Below are positions 10,436-21,619 of a stretch of 64,000 nucleotides of DNA, piece after piece (the first letter of the stretch is position 1; every line of letters begins with the position of its first letter). The position numbers were made by a program, and so were the translations under genes. The stretch covers positions 52,852,856 to 52,916,855 of the forward strand of contig OZ024874.1 in assembly GCA_964017185.1 (NCBI GenBank), read 5' to 3'. This DNA is from Rugalucina vietnamica (taxonomy: Eukaryota > Mollusca > Bivalvia > Lucinida > Lucinidae). Under the pieces are notes generated by a model. That model made no database searches, was not told the origin of the DNA, and saw only the letters and a list, made by a program, of their open reading frames with translations.

Positions 10436-11349
10436 TTTAATTAGCCAAGTTAGACAATGATAGCAGCAATGTACAATGTATCAGCATCGTCTCCAACATC
10501 TTGGGCGGGGAAAACTGCATTATTAATTGGCACATACGACTGGCAAATATTTACGTTTGTAAATAGGAAAAACTATGTAAACTCGCTATTGACAAACGTT
10601 TTGATATTAATTAATGTTGAATTAGTCAAGTTTGGCAACAGCTGATAGTAACAAACGTACATGTACCAAGCAAGTATCATCATAAAATAAATCCTTATGC
10701 AGGGAAAACGTCCGAACGTTTTTTTAAATGAAATACACCAATAGGCTCACGCAAATAGCAAATGTGCATGCATAATATCTCAATTTATCGAAGCTTATTT
10801 TGAGCCCAGAAAAAACGTATATTAATCGAGGTTCCGGTTTCGTGTGATCTTAGCTGTTTGGAAAACTCAATACTAACAGACTCTGAATTTGCTAAACCGT
10901 ATTTTACAGTAGACTAACAAGCGTCTTTTCATACTCGTACCTGATTCAGTTTAACCGCCCTTTTGGATTGCAATATTTATGTTAAGACGAACTGGTCATC
11001 AGCTGGAGCGAACATGGGACTTCTTCAGTGTAAGATCCTTTCCCATAATGTAATTATGTGCTTAGTGGGGCTCAAACCCATGAGTTGGTTGAGTAGAGTT
11101 TGTTGGTTGAGGGATTGTTTATTGCCCAAGTCAGCAAGTAATTTTGGGACTGAGGCAGCGTTTCCCAAGTTTTTTGCTTGAACTGAGGACACAACACGGA
11201 TAAAATCAGGGCCAGATTCAGAGGACGTGAACGGGACCCCTAGATAATTAAGGTCCCAGCCAGCTCATTTGCATAACCAGGCTGGTGCTATCAGATTACA
11301 ATTTAATGACTCTGCATCAGACAGAGACTCTTCTAAGAATAACGCTTAA
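10436..11349. other. no recognisable feature
   Basis: Scattered half-sites of the neighbouring palindrome array lie up to about 10600, then AT-rich DNA with no exon or repeat I can support. Confidence 0.35.
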
Positions 11350-12675
11350 TTTAAAGTCTCATTATACTTTCAATCAATTTTATATGTGAAAAATAATTGT
11401 TTTGGTTATAAGTTTCGTGCTAAAATGGTGCCTAAACATGGACATTACAATTCTCATTTACGCGCCTTAATTTGAGCTAAAATTAAGGGAAATACATTAA
11501 TTTTGCTTCATTTACATGTTTCGTCTTTAGCCAAATTATTAAAATGAGTTAAAGGCGTGGTTAGAGGCGTGGAAACGTAGTAGGCTTGCGCACTCAAATA
11601 GTCTCGCGTCATCTTTAAAATATAAACAACATATACACTATGAGCGGTTCGTCAGTGTGGAAGCAATAATGTATTTTAGAAGTCAGTGATTCTTTAACGG
11701 GATTTGGAGGAGATGCTGAGGGAAGAGGAGGAATATTATGCGAGGTCCCATGACGAGGCGTCTTCAAAACTTCTAGACATGTGGTAAGGGTTCAGTCTGA
11801 GTTCTGTTTATCAAACATGTATAAAACTAAAAATATCCCATGTATATTGAATGCATTTAGCTTTGTGCATCCTGCTTAAAGAGCCAAGATGCCCCATGGA
11901 TGGGCGTGGATATAATTCTGTTGAATAGCACATTGTCCACCAGGCAAATTTAGACATTGTAACAATTGAAAGTGGTATAAGAACAGGATTTATTATTATG
12001 TACATGTACATTAATTTTAATTGAGGTTCACAGTGGGGTATGTCTACTTTTAAAAGACAAGAATTCGCTTCTCCAAAAACAAAAAATAATAACAGTGTCG
12101 AGCTGTACTTTGAGATCTTTATCGATAATCACAGATCATAACACTGTGCCAGCTCCCTCGCCCTCCCCCCGGAATATGAGCGGGGCTTTGACCAAAGTTT
12201 GGCCACGGCGGAGTGGAGGAAATATCTGGGGTTTGCTTTATATAGGCAAAAAGGGCAGTGAAATGAAAATATAGCAGGCAACGGGGGAAAACAGCAGTGG
12301 TTTTACCAACGAGCAGTCCCCACAGGGTGGGGCTTTTAGCAGGGATTTGCTGGACCAAACGTCAAGGCCCCCGCTATTCACCGGGGTTGCGGGTTAGGGC
12401 CCTGGTTACAAATGATTTGTAACAACATTGCATTCACGTAATATTCCATGTAATGATTTTATGTTTTAGGCATTGTTAGTGAAATGTTAGAGACTGTCAA
12501 TGCCTATCAAGAGGGCCCAGATGAAACTTTCATTGAGTAAGTTCTATTTTCACACTCACACAATATATCCAATACGTCACATTCAATAGCTATTGTCATG
12601 TCGGGACAATGCCTCCATTTAATTGGACTTCTTCCAATCATTTGGAAGTCGTGATATGCACTCTTGGGGTGGGAT

Positions 12676-12721
<46 letters not shown>

Positions 12722-12792
12722 AATATTTTGCTAACGTGGCTTTTCCTCCTTTTCATTTTTCCTTCTTAATCTTTTGAAGTTAGTCTACAAGA
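11350..12792 (+). repeat. duplicated exon-bearing block, copy B (uninterrupted)
   Basis: The most complete copy of the block also found at 5478-8890 (split by a LINE) and inverted at 23130-24099. It holds a candidate two-exon structure (11713-11783 and 12480-12536), an inner ~280-bp segment (about 12155-12440, 'ccccccggaatatgagcggg') that is absent from copy C and so was inserted later, and a (TC)n run at 12679-12719. The ends were placed where A and B stop matching. Confidence 0.7.
11713..12536 (+). CDS. candidate two-exon gene fragment in copy B
   Basis: Exon 1 (11713-11783) opens with ATG and encodes an acidic, probably helical peptide containing EEEEYYARSHDEASSKLLDM. It ends TG|GTAAGG. 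Exon 2 (12480-12536) follows a TTAG acceptor, continues in frame as EMLETVNAYQEGPDETFIE, and ends GA|GTAAGT. Both donors match the consensus. In copy A exon 1 is kept with its own ATG (5819) but exon 2 is deleted. In copy C exon 1 has a 1-nt deletion and exon 2 differs. The acceptor choice is uncertain because the alternative 'ttttag' 8 nt upstream gives a stop. I do not recognise the protein. It may be the 5' part of a duplicated host gene or of a DNA transposon. Confidence 0.3.
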
Positions 12793-12809
12793 AAAAAGTT
12801 TAGCAATAT

Positions 12810-12968
12810 TGCTGGCGACCCATAATCAAATGGTGATAGTTTGTTTGAAGCGGCTAGAAAATTGTTGACTGGGGCGTTAAACCTCAATACAAACGAACGC
12901 AGGCCCGGTATGTCTGCAATTTCTCAAGTTTTTTGGAATATGTTGAAAGACATAAGCATTCATTAAAG

Positions 12969-13014
<46 letters not shown>
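12810..13014 (+). repeat. SINE-like 3' segment followed by a poly-A run
   Basis: 'attgttgactggggcgttaaacctcaatacaaacga' resembles the 3' ends of bivalve tRNA-derived SINEs, and a 46-nt A run at 12969-13014 follows about 65 bp later. No tRNA-like head is visible here. Confidence 0.4.
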
Positions 13015-13015
<1 letters not shown>

Positions 13016-13133
13016 AACAACAACAAACAACATTTCACTGTAAAAGGAAAGCAGCATCAACAACAAAAAAAAGTCAGAGAAAATGAATGTCATAATTTCG
13101 TGTGCGGCCTAAAATACCCTTCACTCACAATTT

Positions 13134-13325
13134 TTGAGAGTAGGTAACATCAGGGTTGGTTTGGCTATGGCTTCACACCACTATCAACAATGTTTCAGTC
13201 ATCTTGGGACGACGCCAGCGGTTTCCGGGTGTCAACCAGTATTATGCGAAGCTTTATCAAGTGCCTACACGGCGGAAGTAGTTATCGTGCCTAGCTCTTG
13301 CTGCAGACTTGCCCACTACCACTAA
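13134..13325 (-). repeat. SINE-like body, minus orientation
   Basis: Read on the minus strand it matches 22680-22870 ('aagtctgcagcaaga', 'gcttcgcataa.actggttg', 'cgtcgtcccaa.atgactgaa'). That is the body of a short retroelement without an obvious A/B-box head. Not a protein gene, although both strands happen to stay open. Confidence 0.5.
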
Positions 13326-13359
13326 TTATGCTCGTTTGCAAAAGATTACCTTATCGTTA

Positions 13360-13620
13360 AGAAAACTTGCCCATCCAATATACAGTGATTCTTTTTTCAT
13401 TTGTAAAAATTGAAAATTTCATAGGAAAATTTGATATTTTGAATACTTTTGCTTAAAACATAGATTGTTGGTACACGTTAGAGCCGCCTCGCCGAGGCTG
13501 TTCTAACGAGTAAACAAAATCTATTTTTGGTATCAAAAATATGTAAACACCTGCATACCCCGGTTTTACAACGTAAAGTTAGGGATTTTGGCTTATACTT
13601 TTCATGGATATGTCTCCTGA
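13360..13620 (+). mobile_element. hairpin-centred MITE, family H, copy 3
   Basis: Begins 'gaaaacttgcccatccaata'. The central hairpin around 13480-13512 is CGTTAGAGCCGCCTCG / CGAGGCTGTTCTAACG, and the far end contains 'gcataccccggtttta'. It is more diverged at the right end than copies 1 and 2. Confidence 0.5.
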
Positions 13621-13799
13621 TCTTAAAATTTATTACTGTTATTAAAATTATTCTTGTAGGCAAAGACTCAAAAAAAGACGTTGCCAACTTACACAGTAGG
13701 AGAAAGTCTAATGCTGGAGTACACGGGAAGGATGACGAACATAGCACCGAAGACGATGTTGGCTGATTATGAGCGACTTCAATCAGATACCAACCAAAG

Positions 13800-14235
13800 T
13801 TAAGTTCAGGATGATTCAGCTAAAAGTTGGACAGACGGTGTCTGGGAGATGTTTTGGTCCTGTTCTCACTGTCCCGTTTTACGCTGTAAAGCGGAATGAA
13901 CCGCGTCGACTGACAGGAATAAACCGTGACGCCACCGTGGAAATCTTTGGCATACAGGGACGAACTGGGGTTTACTGGCGAGCCGTCACATTTGTATTAA
14001 TCAAACGGTGTTTGGAAGATGTTTAAGCTATGTTCTCACAGTCCTGGATTATTTACGGTTAACCAGGATGACTCGTGTTGAACCGGAGTAAAACCATAAC
14101 GTCACCGTAGACATGCGTGGCAAGCCGGGAAATTCCGTTGCAGAACTGGCCATGGGCGACACCGAGTGCAAAACGTTATACAACCGGGGTTCGACCATGA
14201 TAAACCGGGATGATCAAAAGTAAACTGTGGGTAAA
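13800..14235 (+). repeat. dispersed repeat E, copy 1 (two units)
   Basis: Two related ~180-bp units, each with 'gttctcac.gtcc.g', 'accgtgacgccaccgt' or 'accataacgtcaccgt', and a GCA(T)..GG ending. The element continues after the MITE at 14548-14620. An inverted relative is at 22140-22545. CCGG-rich and non-coding as far as I can see. Confidence 0.55.
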
Positions 14236-14547
14236 CAGGGATTTTCCTGGGCTGATTTTGGGGCCCATTATGGGCCCCTTTCCCAATTGAAAAAATGTGT
14301 AAAATTTCCCAATCTTCAGGTAAAAAGTCCCAAAATAATAAATAAATCCTTGTACATTTGTTGTGGATACGTAGATCATACGCTCAAAATATTTTTTTCG
14401 GAGAAATATCCTCAAATTAACACCAAATAAGCATAATATCCCCTGTTCTGTTTTGTATCTATTTTCCCAATTTGACTGATATACATATTATTTTTCCCAA
14501 AATCATTGGTCCCGGGTCCCTGTTTTGAAAAGGTAGGAAAATCCCTG
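14236..14547. mobile_element. 312-bp MITE with CAGGGATTTTCC termini and GTAAA duplication
   Basis: The left end reads CAGGGATTTTCCT and the right end is its complement AGGAAAATCCCTG. The 5-bp GTAAA immediately outside is repeated on both sides (14231-14235 and 14548-14552). It interrupts repeat E. Short TIRs starting CAGGG suggest hAT-related elements, although classic hAT duplications are 8 bp; a 5-bp duplication points to a variant group. No coding capacity. Confidence 0.7.
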
Positions 14548-14902
14548 GTAAATGGGACGACACCGTGCCATTCGACACAAACCGGGCCTTCGCCGGGATT
14601 CCACCTTAATGAAAAATTCCATGATTGTGAGGGAGTGACGTCATAACCTCACAGCCTCGTTCTGGATTTGGGCCATCAAAATTTTCAAACCCCTATAATT
14701 TTCTTATACCTTTGTTGATTTTCATCAAAATTTGTTGCAAACTGTTCAGCTACATGAAGGCTTTCATAAAACGCACACACAATAGTTTGTGGGCCTATTC
14801 CTTTAACAAAATTACATTAAAATATATATTTTTATTGGTTATTTCTGACGTTTCCATTCAATAGACTTCATCAAAGTTCATTTGTTTCACTTCAGAAAAC
14901 AG

Positions 14903-15070
14903 GGGACCGCGATGGCGTAGTGCTAGAGCATCGAACTCCTGATTAAGCGGTCCCGGGTTCGATCCACACTGGTGGCACCCTGTTGTGTTCTTGAGCAAGA
15001 CACATTAAAACCAGAGTACTGGTGAAAACCCCGGGAATGTTGGGGCCGTCCAGACATAGCAAACTAACAA
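14903..15070 (+). mobile_element. tRNA-derived SINE, second family
   Basis: The head contains an A-box-like 'gatggcgtagtgctagagc' and a B box GGGTTCGATCC, followed by 'gttcttgagcaagacacatt' and 'ggtgaaaaccccgg'. The same arrangement is on the minus strand at 20515-20632. No poly-A tail or target duplication was found. Confidence 0.65.
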
Positions 15071-15875
15071 ACTTCAGAAATTAAAACTCCTACATGTATA
15101 TTTAAAGTGTCAGTAAATTTTCAATTAATTTTTTCAATTTTGATAATTTTTGATATGTTCTAGTGCTTCGTTTGCCGAACAAGGATCTGTCAAAAACTTC
15201 CCAAATGCATCACAGATAAACCAATTAAAGACTAATTAAAACTTGACTTAAATGAGTGACAGTGATAAATATATATTTTTGCCCGCCTTCACACTCGAAT
15301 TTTATGCGCAAAGTTTTGGAATTCCGGAAGTAAATAGAAACACGTGCTAAAGTCTATTTACGACCAAACATAATTACATATACTTATGATTTACTGTAAA
15401 ATAAAAAAATATTGAAAGTACGATCGTGTGCATTGAAAAATCGTGTTCATGACTACTTGTCCCATCATTGAAAGGCAATAGTGTGTGCCCTAAACAAAGT
15501 GGTATTTTGTCATACATGTACATAATCGATTTTATTTACGGAGAGGCTACATAGGGGGAAATTAAGAAAGATAACAGCGCAGACTGCCCTATACATGAAA
15601 GACCGTTCAAGAACCGCGTTCTGTAGCAATTCTGCATTCTCTGTAATGCATTACCCGAACGTTGGCACATTCATTTTTATGCCAACATCATAGCCACAAC
15701 GTCATATTTCCTCCCTAAAATAACGTTGTGTTTTGTGGTCAGCCTTCATACGGGGTGGCGTTGCAATGAAATCAGAGAAAACTTACGTTTGCCGCAAAAA
15801 TTCTCAATGCCCGGGTTACCTAAAACGCCGGGTTACTGAAAACGAGAATAAAGTGGTATGTGGAGTATGAGCCAT
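15071..15875. other. no recognisable feature
   Basis: AT-rich; nothing supported. Confidence 0.35.
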
Positions 15876-17172
15876 GTCGACCCGGGAACAACCTAAGTTA
15901 AAGAGTATACGTACCTCGCATTCTTCGATACACAACTCGTACAACTGGCAGCATGAGGTGCTACAATTTTTACGAGTACGTACCATAACGCGGCAGTTCC
16001 GATACGCCGTGCATACGCCAATAACATATATAAGAATGCAACACAGCAGGTACTCCTAATACGCCACGTAAACGTAACGATTAATAGCTTTGTCACATAT
16101 TCACGTTTCTGCGGCGTATCTCTCGCGTATCTATGATAATGTCGATACACCGAGGTCTGAGCCGTATCAGTTTGTTCAAGCGACGTATGTAGGCCACGTA
16201 CGTTTGACGTTCCTACTACGTTCCCGTGGCGTATCTGTATTCGTATTGAATTTCACTTAAGAAATGAATTTAATTTTTCTGGTGTTCATGGAGCTATGAA
16301 CCGCAGTGGGTCGCGTGCAAAGTGAATGAACCCCGAAGGGGTTCATGTAAGCTTTGCTAGCGATAGCTCCATGAACAACAGAAAAATTAAACTCATTTCT
16401 CTCTATCGCTTGTTGAAAAATCACCAAGGCGGTCACATTTACCAGCAAACAGAGAATCTACACACAGTGTGTGTTCAAACAGCGGAACGGCATCGACGTT
16501 TACAACGTCCAATCAGATTGGCAAGATTCATTTTTTTTACGTCAAGTTTGGATTACGTCACCTCGCGTTACACAATGTTGTTCATGGAAGTATGAACACA
16601 GATGAACATCTAATGGTTCATCTAAGGAGGTTTTAGAAAAATGTAAATATTTTCGTATGTACGGCGTATCCAGACGTATGTGCTACGTACGTGTTAAGAA
16701 ATGAATTTCATTTTTCTGGTGTTCATGGAGCTATGAACCGCAGTGGGTCGCGTCCAAAGTGAATGAACCCCGAAGGTGTTCATGTAAGCTTTGCTAGCGA
16801 CCCACTGCGGTTCATAGCTCCATGAACAACAGAAAAATTAAACTCATTGCTTATATTTACATACATTTCTCTCTATCGCTTGTTGAAAAATCACCAAGGC
16901 GGTCACATTTACAGGCAAACAAAGAATCTACACACAGTGGGTGTTCAAACAGCGGAACGGCGTCGACGTTTACAACGTCCAATCAGATTGGCGAGATTCA
17001 TGTTTTTTGACGTCAAGTTTGGACTACGTCACGTCGCGTGACACAATGTTGTTCATGAAAGTATGAACACAGATGGACATCTAATGGTTCATCTAAGGAG
17101 GTTTTAGAACAATGTAAATATTTACGTATGTAAGGCGTATGAAGTGTACGCGTGACGTATCTACGGCGTATG
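15876..17172. repeat. TACG-rich degenerate satellite, left segment
   Basis: Short variants of 'tacgccgtat', 'gtacgtac' and 'acggcgtatc' recur on both strands and frame the 437-bp tandem duplication. The same motif cloud resumes at 18458-18480 and 18880-19215, outside the TIR element at 17175-18455, so it is one satellite region with insertions. Confidence 0.6.
16257..17130 (+). repeat. tandem duplication, 437-bp unit with a hairpin
   Basis: Unit 1 starts at 16257 and unit 2 at 16694 ('ttaagaaatgaattt.attt'), with about 90% similarity through 'ggttcatctaaggaggtttt'. Unit 2 contains a perfect 31-bp stem: GTTCATGGAGCTATGAACCG and its extension at about 16721-16751 pair with about 16797-16827. 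In unit 1 the right arm has lost 14 bp (CCCACTGCGGTTCA), breaking the stem. Confidence 0.85.
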
Positions 17173-17174
17173 TA

Positions 17175-18455
17175 CTGACGTAACGTCAAAAGTTGCGGTA
17201 CACAAACGTAACGTCAAAAACATCGAAAATTGACGTCTTTTAATTATATTCATGCTCAGTGCAACTTATTACTTAATAAAAATGGGCGTAGAGTCATGGA
17301 GATCAAAACAGTGATAACAGAAATAATATTAAGTACTACCACAATGTGTATGAATGATAGCTTGCCATTTGCTTGATTTCGGTATATAATTACGTTTTTA
17401 CAAAGTAATTTAAATAACCAAAATTTCATTTTTTTTTCAAAGGTCCCTATTTCTCTACAACTACAGGGTAGAATTTTAGCACGGCAAACTGATTGAGAAT
17501 GCAGCAACATGTGTAAAGTTAGATGGTAAAACCTACTTTAAAAGCACTGCCTCATGGCCTCTAGACTTTGAAATGAGCCGGCATCGGTGACTACCTGACC
17601 TGTCAATATGACGAAACGTTAACGTCGAAAATGCTAAATACGTCACGTGGGACATTTTTTAAGATCATGCTTTTTCAACGATATTTTCGTGTTAAATAGA
17701 CTTAGGCCCAGCAAATTTCAGTCAAATAATCTTTATTTCAGATGTATTTTTTCTGTGGTTTTGAATATCACTTTAATTAAGACCGTGGCTATGTATATTT
17801 GTTTGAAGTAACCAACCACAAAATATTTTGCGCAAAATGGCGTTTTGGGACATTTTTTAAGATCATGTTTAAAGCCAAATTGAACAAGGAAATAAATGTC
17901 ATCCAGGTGCGCTACGATGTTGAGAATATGTGCTCACTTTATGTATTTTGCTGATATACGTTTCATTAATTTCTATGTATTCATTCACATCTAATTGGAT
18001 TTTGAAATAAAAAATGATTATAAATCAATGATTTTTTAAACAATCTTATAAAACTTACATTTTTTTCTTCCGACAGCCATCTTGATTTCTGTTCGTCACA
18101 GCATTCTAAAAATGACGCCAGTAAACGCGCGACGTTCCCCAAACGTACAGGTGAAAATTCCCGCAATTTGGATAAAAAATGTCTTCTTAAGCCTGTTTTT
18201 AAACTTTTCATTCGACCTTTTGTGTTACATCTTATATTGCATTTTTTAAGTATGTTCGTGCATTTCCGACAGGCTAATATGAGTTGGTGTCGGTAGAAAT
18301 ACTTAATATTTTCGGTAAAATATTTGCATTTTTCTGAGCTTCACGCTAGTATTATTTTTTCTTCTCTGTCGTTTTCCATTAGTATTTTATGCATAATTAT
18401 TTAGCGGTGGGGTTGCTTATTTTTCAGTGTACCGCAACTTTTGACGTTACGTCAC
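17175..18455. mobile_element. 1281-bp TIR element flanked by TA
   Basis: 29-bp terminal inverted repeats differ only at the first base: left (C)TGACGTAACGTCAAAAGTTG continuing to GCGGTACAC; right is its complement. TA on each side (17173-17174 and 18456-18457) fits a Tc1/mariner-type target duplication. It sits inside the TACG satellite. No transposase is recognisable. On the minus strand an ATG in strong context (TCAAGATGG, at 18078-18080) opens a 22-nt exon-like segment ending in GTAAGT at 18059. The element may therefore carry a promoter and first exon, or be a non-autonomous deletion derivative. Confidence 0.75.
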
Positions 18456-18457
18456 TA

Positions 18458-18879
18458 CGTTCTATTCTTATCTGCAGCGTATCTGTTCTGTACCATTTGC
18501 TTTTTTTAAAATCTATGAGAACAAACGGTTGTGTTCACTTTGTTCATACAATTCGCACATTTTTAATTTACTGCTATCAGTTACTATCAGTTACTAGTAT
18601 CAAAGGTCGAAGATGCCACAGGAGAAATCTGGATAATCTAGATTAACACCGAAGAAAAAAAACAAGGGGGGTGACATCTCCAAGCTCCCAATACTGGTCT
18701 AAAGACGAAATGAAGACAGAGGATACACCAAGCGTAGCCTTAAAAGAATCCTACACGGCACCCCGGGCCGTGAGAAACATCTGATCCATGACTTCGGAAA
18801 AACGAAAACATTTATATAGAAGCATTAAGATTCTCTTGGAACGCCACAAAATATTCCTAATGCTCCTTATTCCACATAC
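18458..18879. other. no recognisable feature
   Basis: A sparse TACG motif near 18478 and otherwise nothing I recognise. Confidence 0.35.
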
Positions 18880-19215
18880 TCCACAGCAGCGAAACGTACA
18901 TAGCACATACGCTATTGATACACGTACGTCGCTGATACGCCGCGTAGATACGATTTCAAAAGAGATTCGAGGATACGACACACATACGTCACACATATGT
19001 CACACGTACTTAGCAGATACAAAAGGTACGCTGTATATACGCCAAGGTTACGTGGCATGTTACCCGCGACGTACGTGTGGCGTATCAGGAGTATGAGCTA
19101 CGTATCTACGGCGCATCTGCCACGTTGCTTTCGTATGGGTGTATGTACTACGTATGCTCACGTATGTACGACGTACGCGTGACGGACCTTTCGTATATTG
19201 CTACCCCGTAGATAC
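18880..19215. repeat. TACG-rich degenerate satellite, right segment
   Basis: Dense 'gtacgtcgctgatacgccgc'-like motifs on both strands continue the left segment. A small outlier of the same kind lies at 19790-19865. Confidence 0.6.
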
Positions 19216-19339
19216 GCGAGTCGATACGCAATAGTATGACAGCGGTTTAAGTAATGCATCACCTAGAAACGGTGTACATATATCGTTGTTTGAGTGTTGC
19301 TCTTGTGTCATCAAACTGCATGCATTTTACTAATTTTAT

Positions 19340-19560
19340 AAGGGCCCTTCGCATGAGAAAACCCAACAATCTATGATTTCGACCAGCTTTGACACTAACT
19401 GGCCTGTACAACCACGTGCACAGAAGAAGGCTCAGAGAAGCTTGAAATTTTGAAATTTTGGATGTTAGAAGAAGAGGGATAGCACGTTCAGTGTAGCGAA
19501 AATAAAGGTGCTGATCAGCTATGCATTTACTGGGAAGCTGATCTGCGCTTTTGCTTTCGC
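19340..19560. mobile_element. MITE family F, copy
   Basis: Starts GCATGAGAAAACCC and contains 'gctgatcagct' and 'gaagctgatctgcgctttt'. It matches the copies at 43864-44060, 44390-44545 and 48400-48590, but the far terminus is degraded here. Confidence 0.55.
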
Positions 19561-20120
19561 ATATGCAGATTGTTTTTTTTTTCTTATGCTGCAGCTCATT
19601 ACCATAAAATATCAGTCGATTACCATAAAATAAGCCCTTAAAATAAGATTTAATTTAAAAATCATGTTTTGAAATTCAATCGATTTCTAAGCGACCAAAA
19701 TGCAAAACGATCGAAGCCTCAGTACAAAGGTAGCATTGTGGTCCATCATTCTGTAAAGAAGGCGGCCACACATATTGTGACTAGCCACACCTACGCCACA
19801 GGACCGCCAGAGGTACGTCGTACGTACGCAGCTGGAGCAAGATACGTCGATCCTTGGTCTCAGCGTATCAAGTCAATTCAAAATCTCTTTATTCCCTCAT
19901 GCAAGGAAAGACTAGAAAGAAACAGTATTACACACAAGTAGCTCGACAATGGCCACAGACAGATCAAAGACCGAATAAGTATCGAAATTGACATGCGCAC
20001 ATCACTGATACCTGTCAGTAGCATTATGACACGTCGGGCCATATTTACTGGTATAATATATAACGGATTCATAACATTTTATAAACATATCAAATCATAT
20101 TATTCGTGTATCATTTACAT
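19561..20120. other. no recognisable feature
   Basis: Contains only a short TACG patch at 19790-19865. Confidence 0.35.
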
Positions 20121-20124
20121 GGAT

Positions 20125-20280
20125 CTAGAAAAAGCCTCTTTGGTGTAGTTTTGCCAGGCAAAACATGGCCATGTGTTCCATCCCGAGCTTCTCTAGATCT
20201 TCGGGCGAGACATTAAAACAAGATCCCGTCCTCGTGTGACCATAGCTGTTGACTGGGACGTAAAAACCAAATAATCAAAT
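20125..20280 (+). repeat. SINE-like 3' segment
   Basis: 'gtgtgaccatagctgttgac' then 'tgggacgtaaaaaccaaata' is the form seen at the 3' ends of bivalve SINEs. The upstream part is too decayed to show A and B boxes. Confidence 0.45.
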
Positions 20281-20514
20281 CAACTGAATGCACATGACTG
20301 TACCATATCTACTGTCCATATCCTTCCATCATTTGGTCTTCCGACCAAAATGACGACTTTTCAGCATATCGCTATTAGCGTTTCCTGTTGGTATGCGGAT
20401 TTGGAATTTATTAAAATGTTTTAGTTCCTCTGCATTTTTACTTTTTAAATGTTCCTTACGTTCTAAGGAATGTCGGGACGGACTCACCGCTTCCGGGGTT
20501 TTAACCAGCACTCT

Positions 20515-20632
20515 TGGATGTTAATGTGTCTTACTCAAGGACACAGCACTATGCCAAGTGGGGATCGAAAAAAAGACCTCTCCACACGGAGTCCGATGCT
20601 CTATCAGAACGCCACTGCTCTCCCCTACTTTT
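20515..20632 (-). mobile_element. tRNA-derived SINE, second family, minus orientation
   Basis: On the minus strand, 'agtggcgttctgatagagca' (A-box region), a decayed B box with 'tcgatcccca' and 'ccttgagtaagacacatta' match the copy at 14903-15070. Confidence 0.55.
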
Positions 20633-20644
20633 TAGAGTCAACCA

Positions 20645-20760
20645 CATAGAATGAAGTCAAATGAATGGAAACGTCAGAAATGATCAAAACTTTACTGTAG
20701 ATATATCGTCTGACTTCATGCAATAGTATTAATATCATTTCATCGGTGAAAAATATCACT
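20645..20760. repeat. fragment of repeat family G
   Basis: 'gaatggaaacgtcagaaatg' and 'actgtagatatatcg' match 21957-22090 and the inverted copies near 14840-14895 and 34690-34760. Confidence 0.45.
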
Positions 20761-20764
20761 TATA

Positions 20765-21095
20765 AATACTATGCACATTAAATTTAGCAATTTTAACAAC
20801 ATTCGCATGTCTCTGCACATAATGAATTAATGTTATATTTTGAATATAGGCGTAAGTGGTAACCTTTCGACAAGAACTTGCAAGCGAAAAATTTCGAAAA
20901 AGCAAACCTTACGGCGATACTGACGTAACGTCACAAATTAAGACGCATGATCAAAACTTGCAAGTCTGCTTAGTTTGGGAAACCAAAATCATGCTTAAGC
21001 AACTGTTTAGACATCAAAACAAAGAAGAAAAAAAAAAACAACATTAATCATGCAAACGAAGTTTAATTGCCGAGAAATAAAGATCGTTAGTTTTT
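20765..21095 (+). repeat. dispersed repeat D, copy 2
   Basis: Collinear with 9886-10240, with an A-rich expansion at about 21025-21042. Confidence 0.7.
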
Positions 21096-21619
21096 TAATT
21101 ATCGCCTTACAGTTACGTTTCTTATTAGGATTTCCCCTTTCTCACTAGCATGACGCGTTACTTGCCACTGTATTGGCCACATCGTGCATTGTTTGTTTTG
21201 TGTTTCTGAAAATCCATGGGAACCAAGTAACCCGAAATTAAGACAATTTCGACCACTTGGCAAAACGTTGACATCGTTTTTTTCGGTAGGTAAAGTTTGT
21301 ACCGAAAAAGACCACTCTCATTTGTCATATAATCAACAACGTTGATAAACAAGGGATGAAAAGTATGTGTCTAATGGCCTAAATATATTTTGCCTTCACA
21401 CCCTTTCTGTATGTCTTGGTTGCTCCAAAAACCTCTTGAATGATGGCGTTTTTAAATTCATCGTATCATGTGCTTAAGACCCTATTCTTGTCATTTAAAT
21501 GAAAGAAATGTCCAAAATTGGTCCAAGATGATCAAAAATTTATAAAACATCAAAAATTGCTAAATGTATTTTGCATAGTATAGTTTTGATATAGATATAG
21601 AGGATATTTACTTTTTTAA
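21096..21619. other. no recognisable feature
   Basis: AT-rich; nothing supported. Confidence 0.35.

Noticed and set aside
14903-14980. tRNA gene
   Set aside because: Same reason: SINE head, repeated at 20515-20632 with the same non-tRNA body.
17256-17510. 84-codon minus frame with a hydrophobic stretch, considered as a membrane protein
   Set aside because: No start context, no homologous copy, and it lies inside an AT-rich non-autonomous element; a chance frame is likely.
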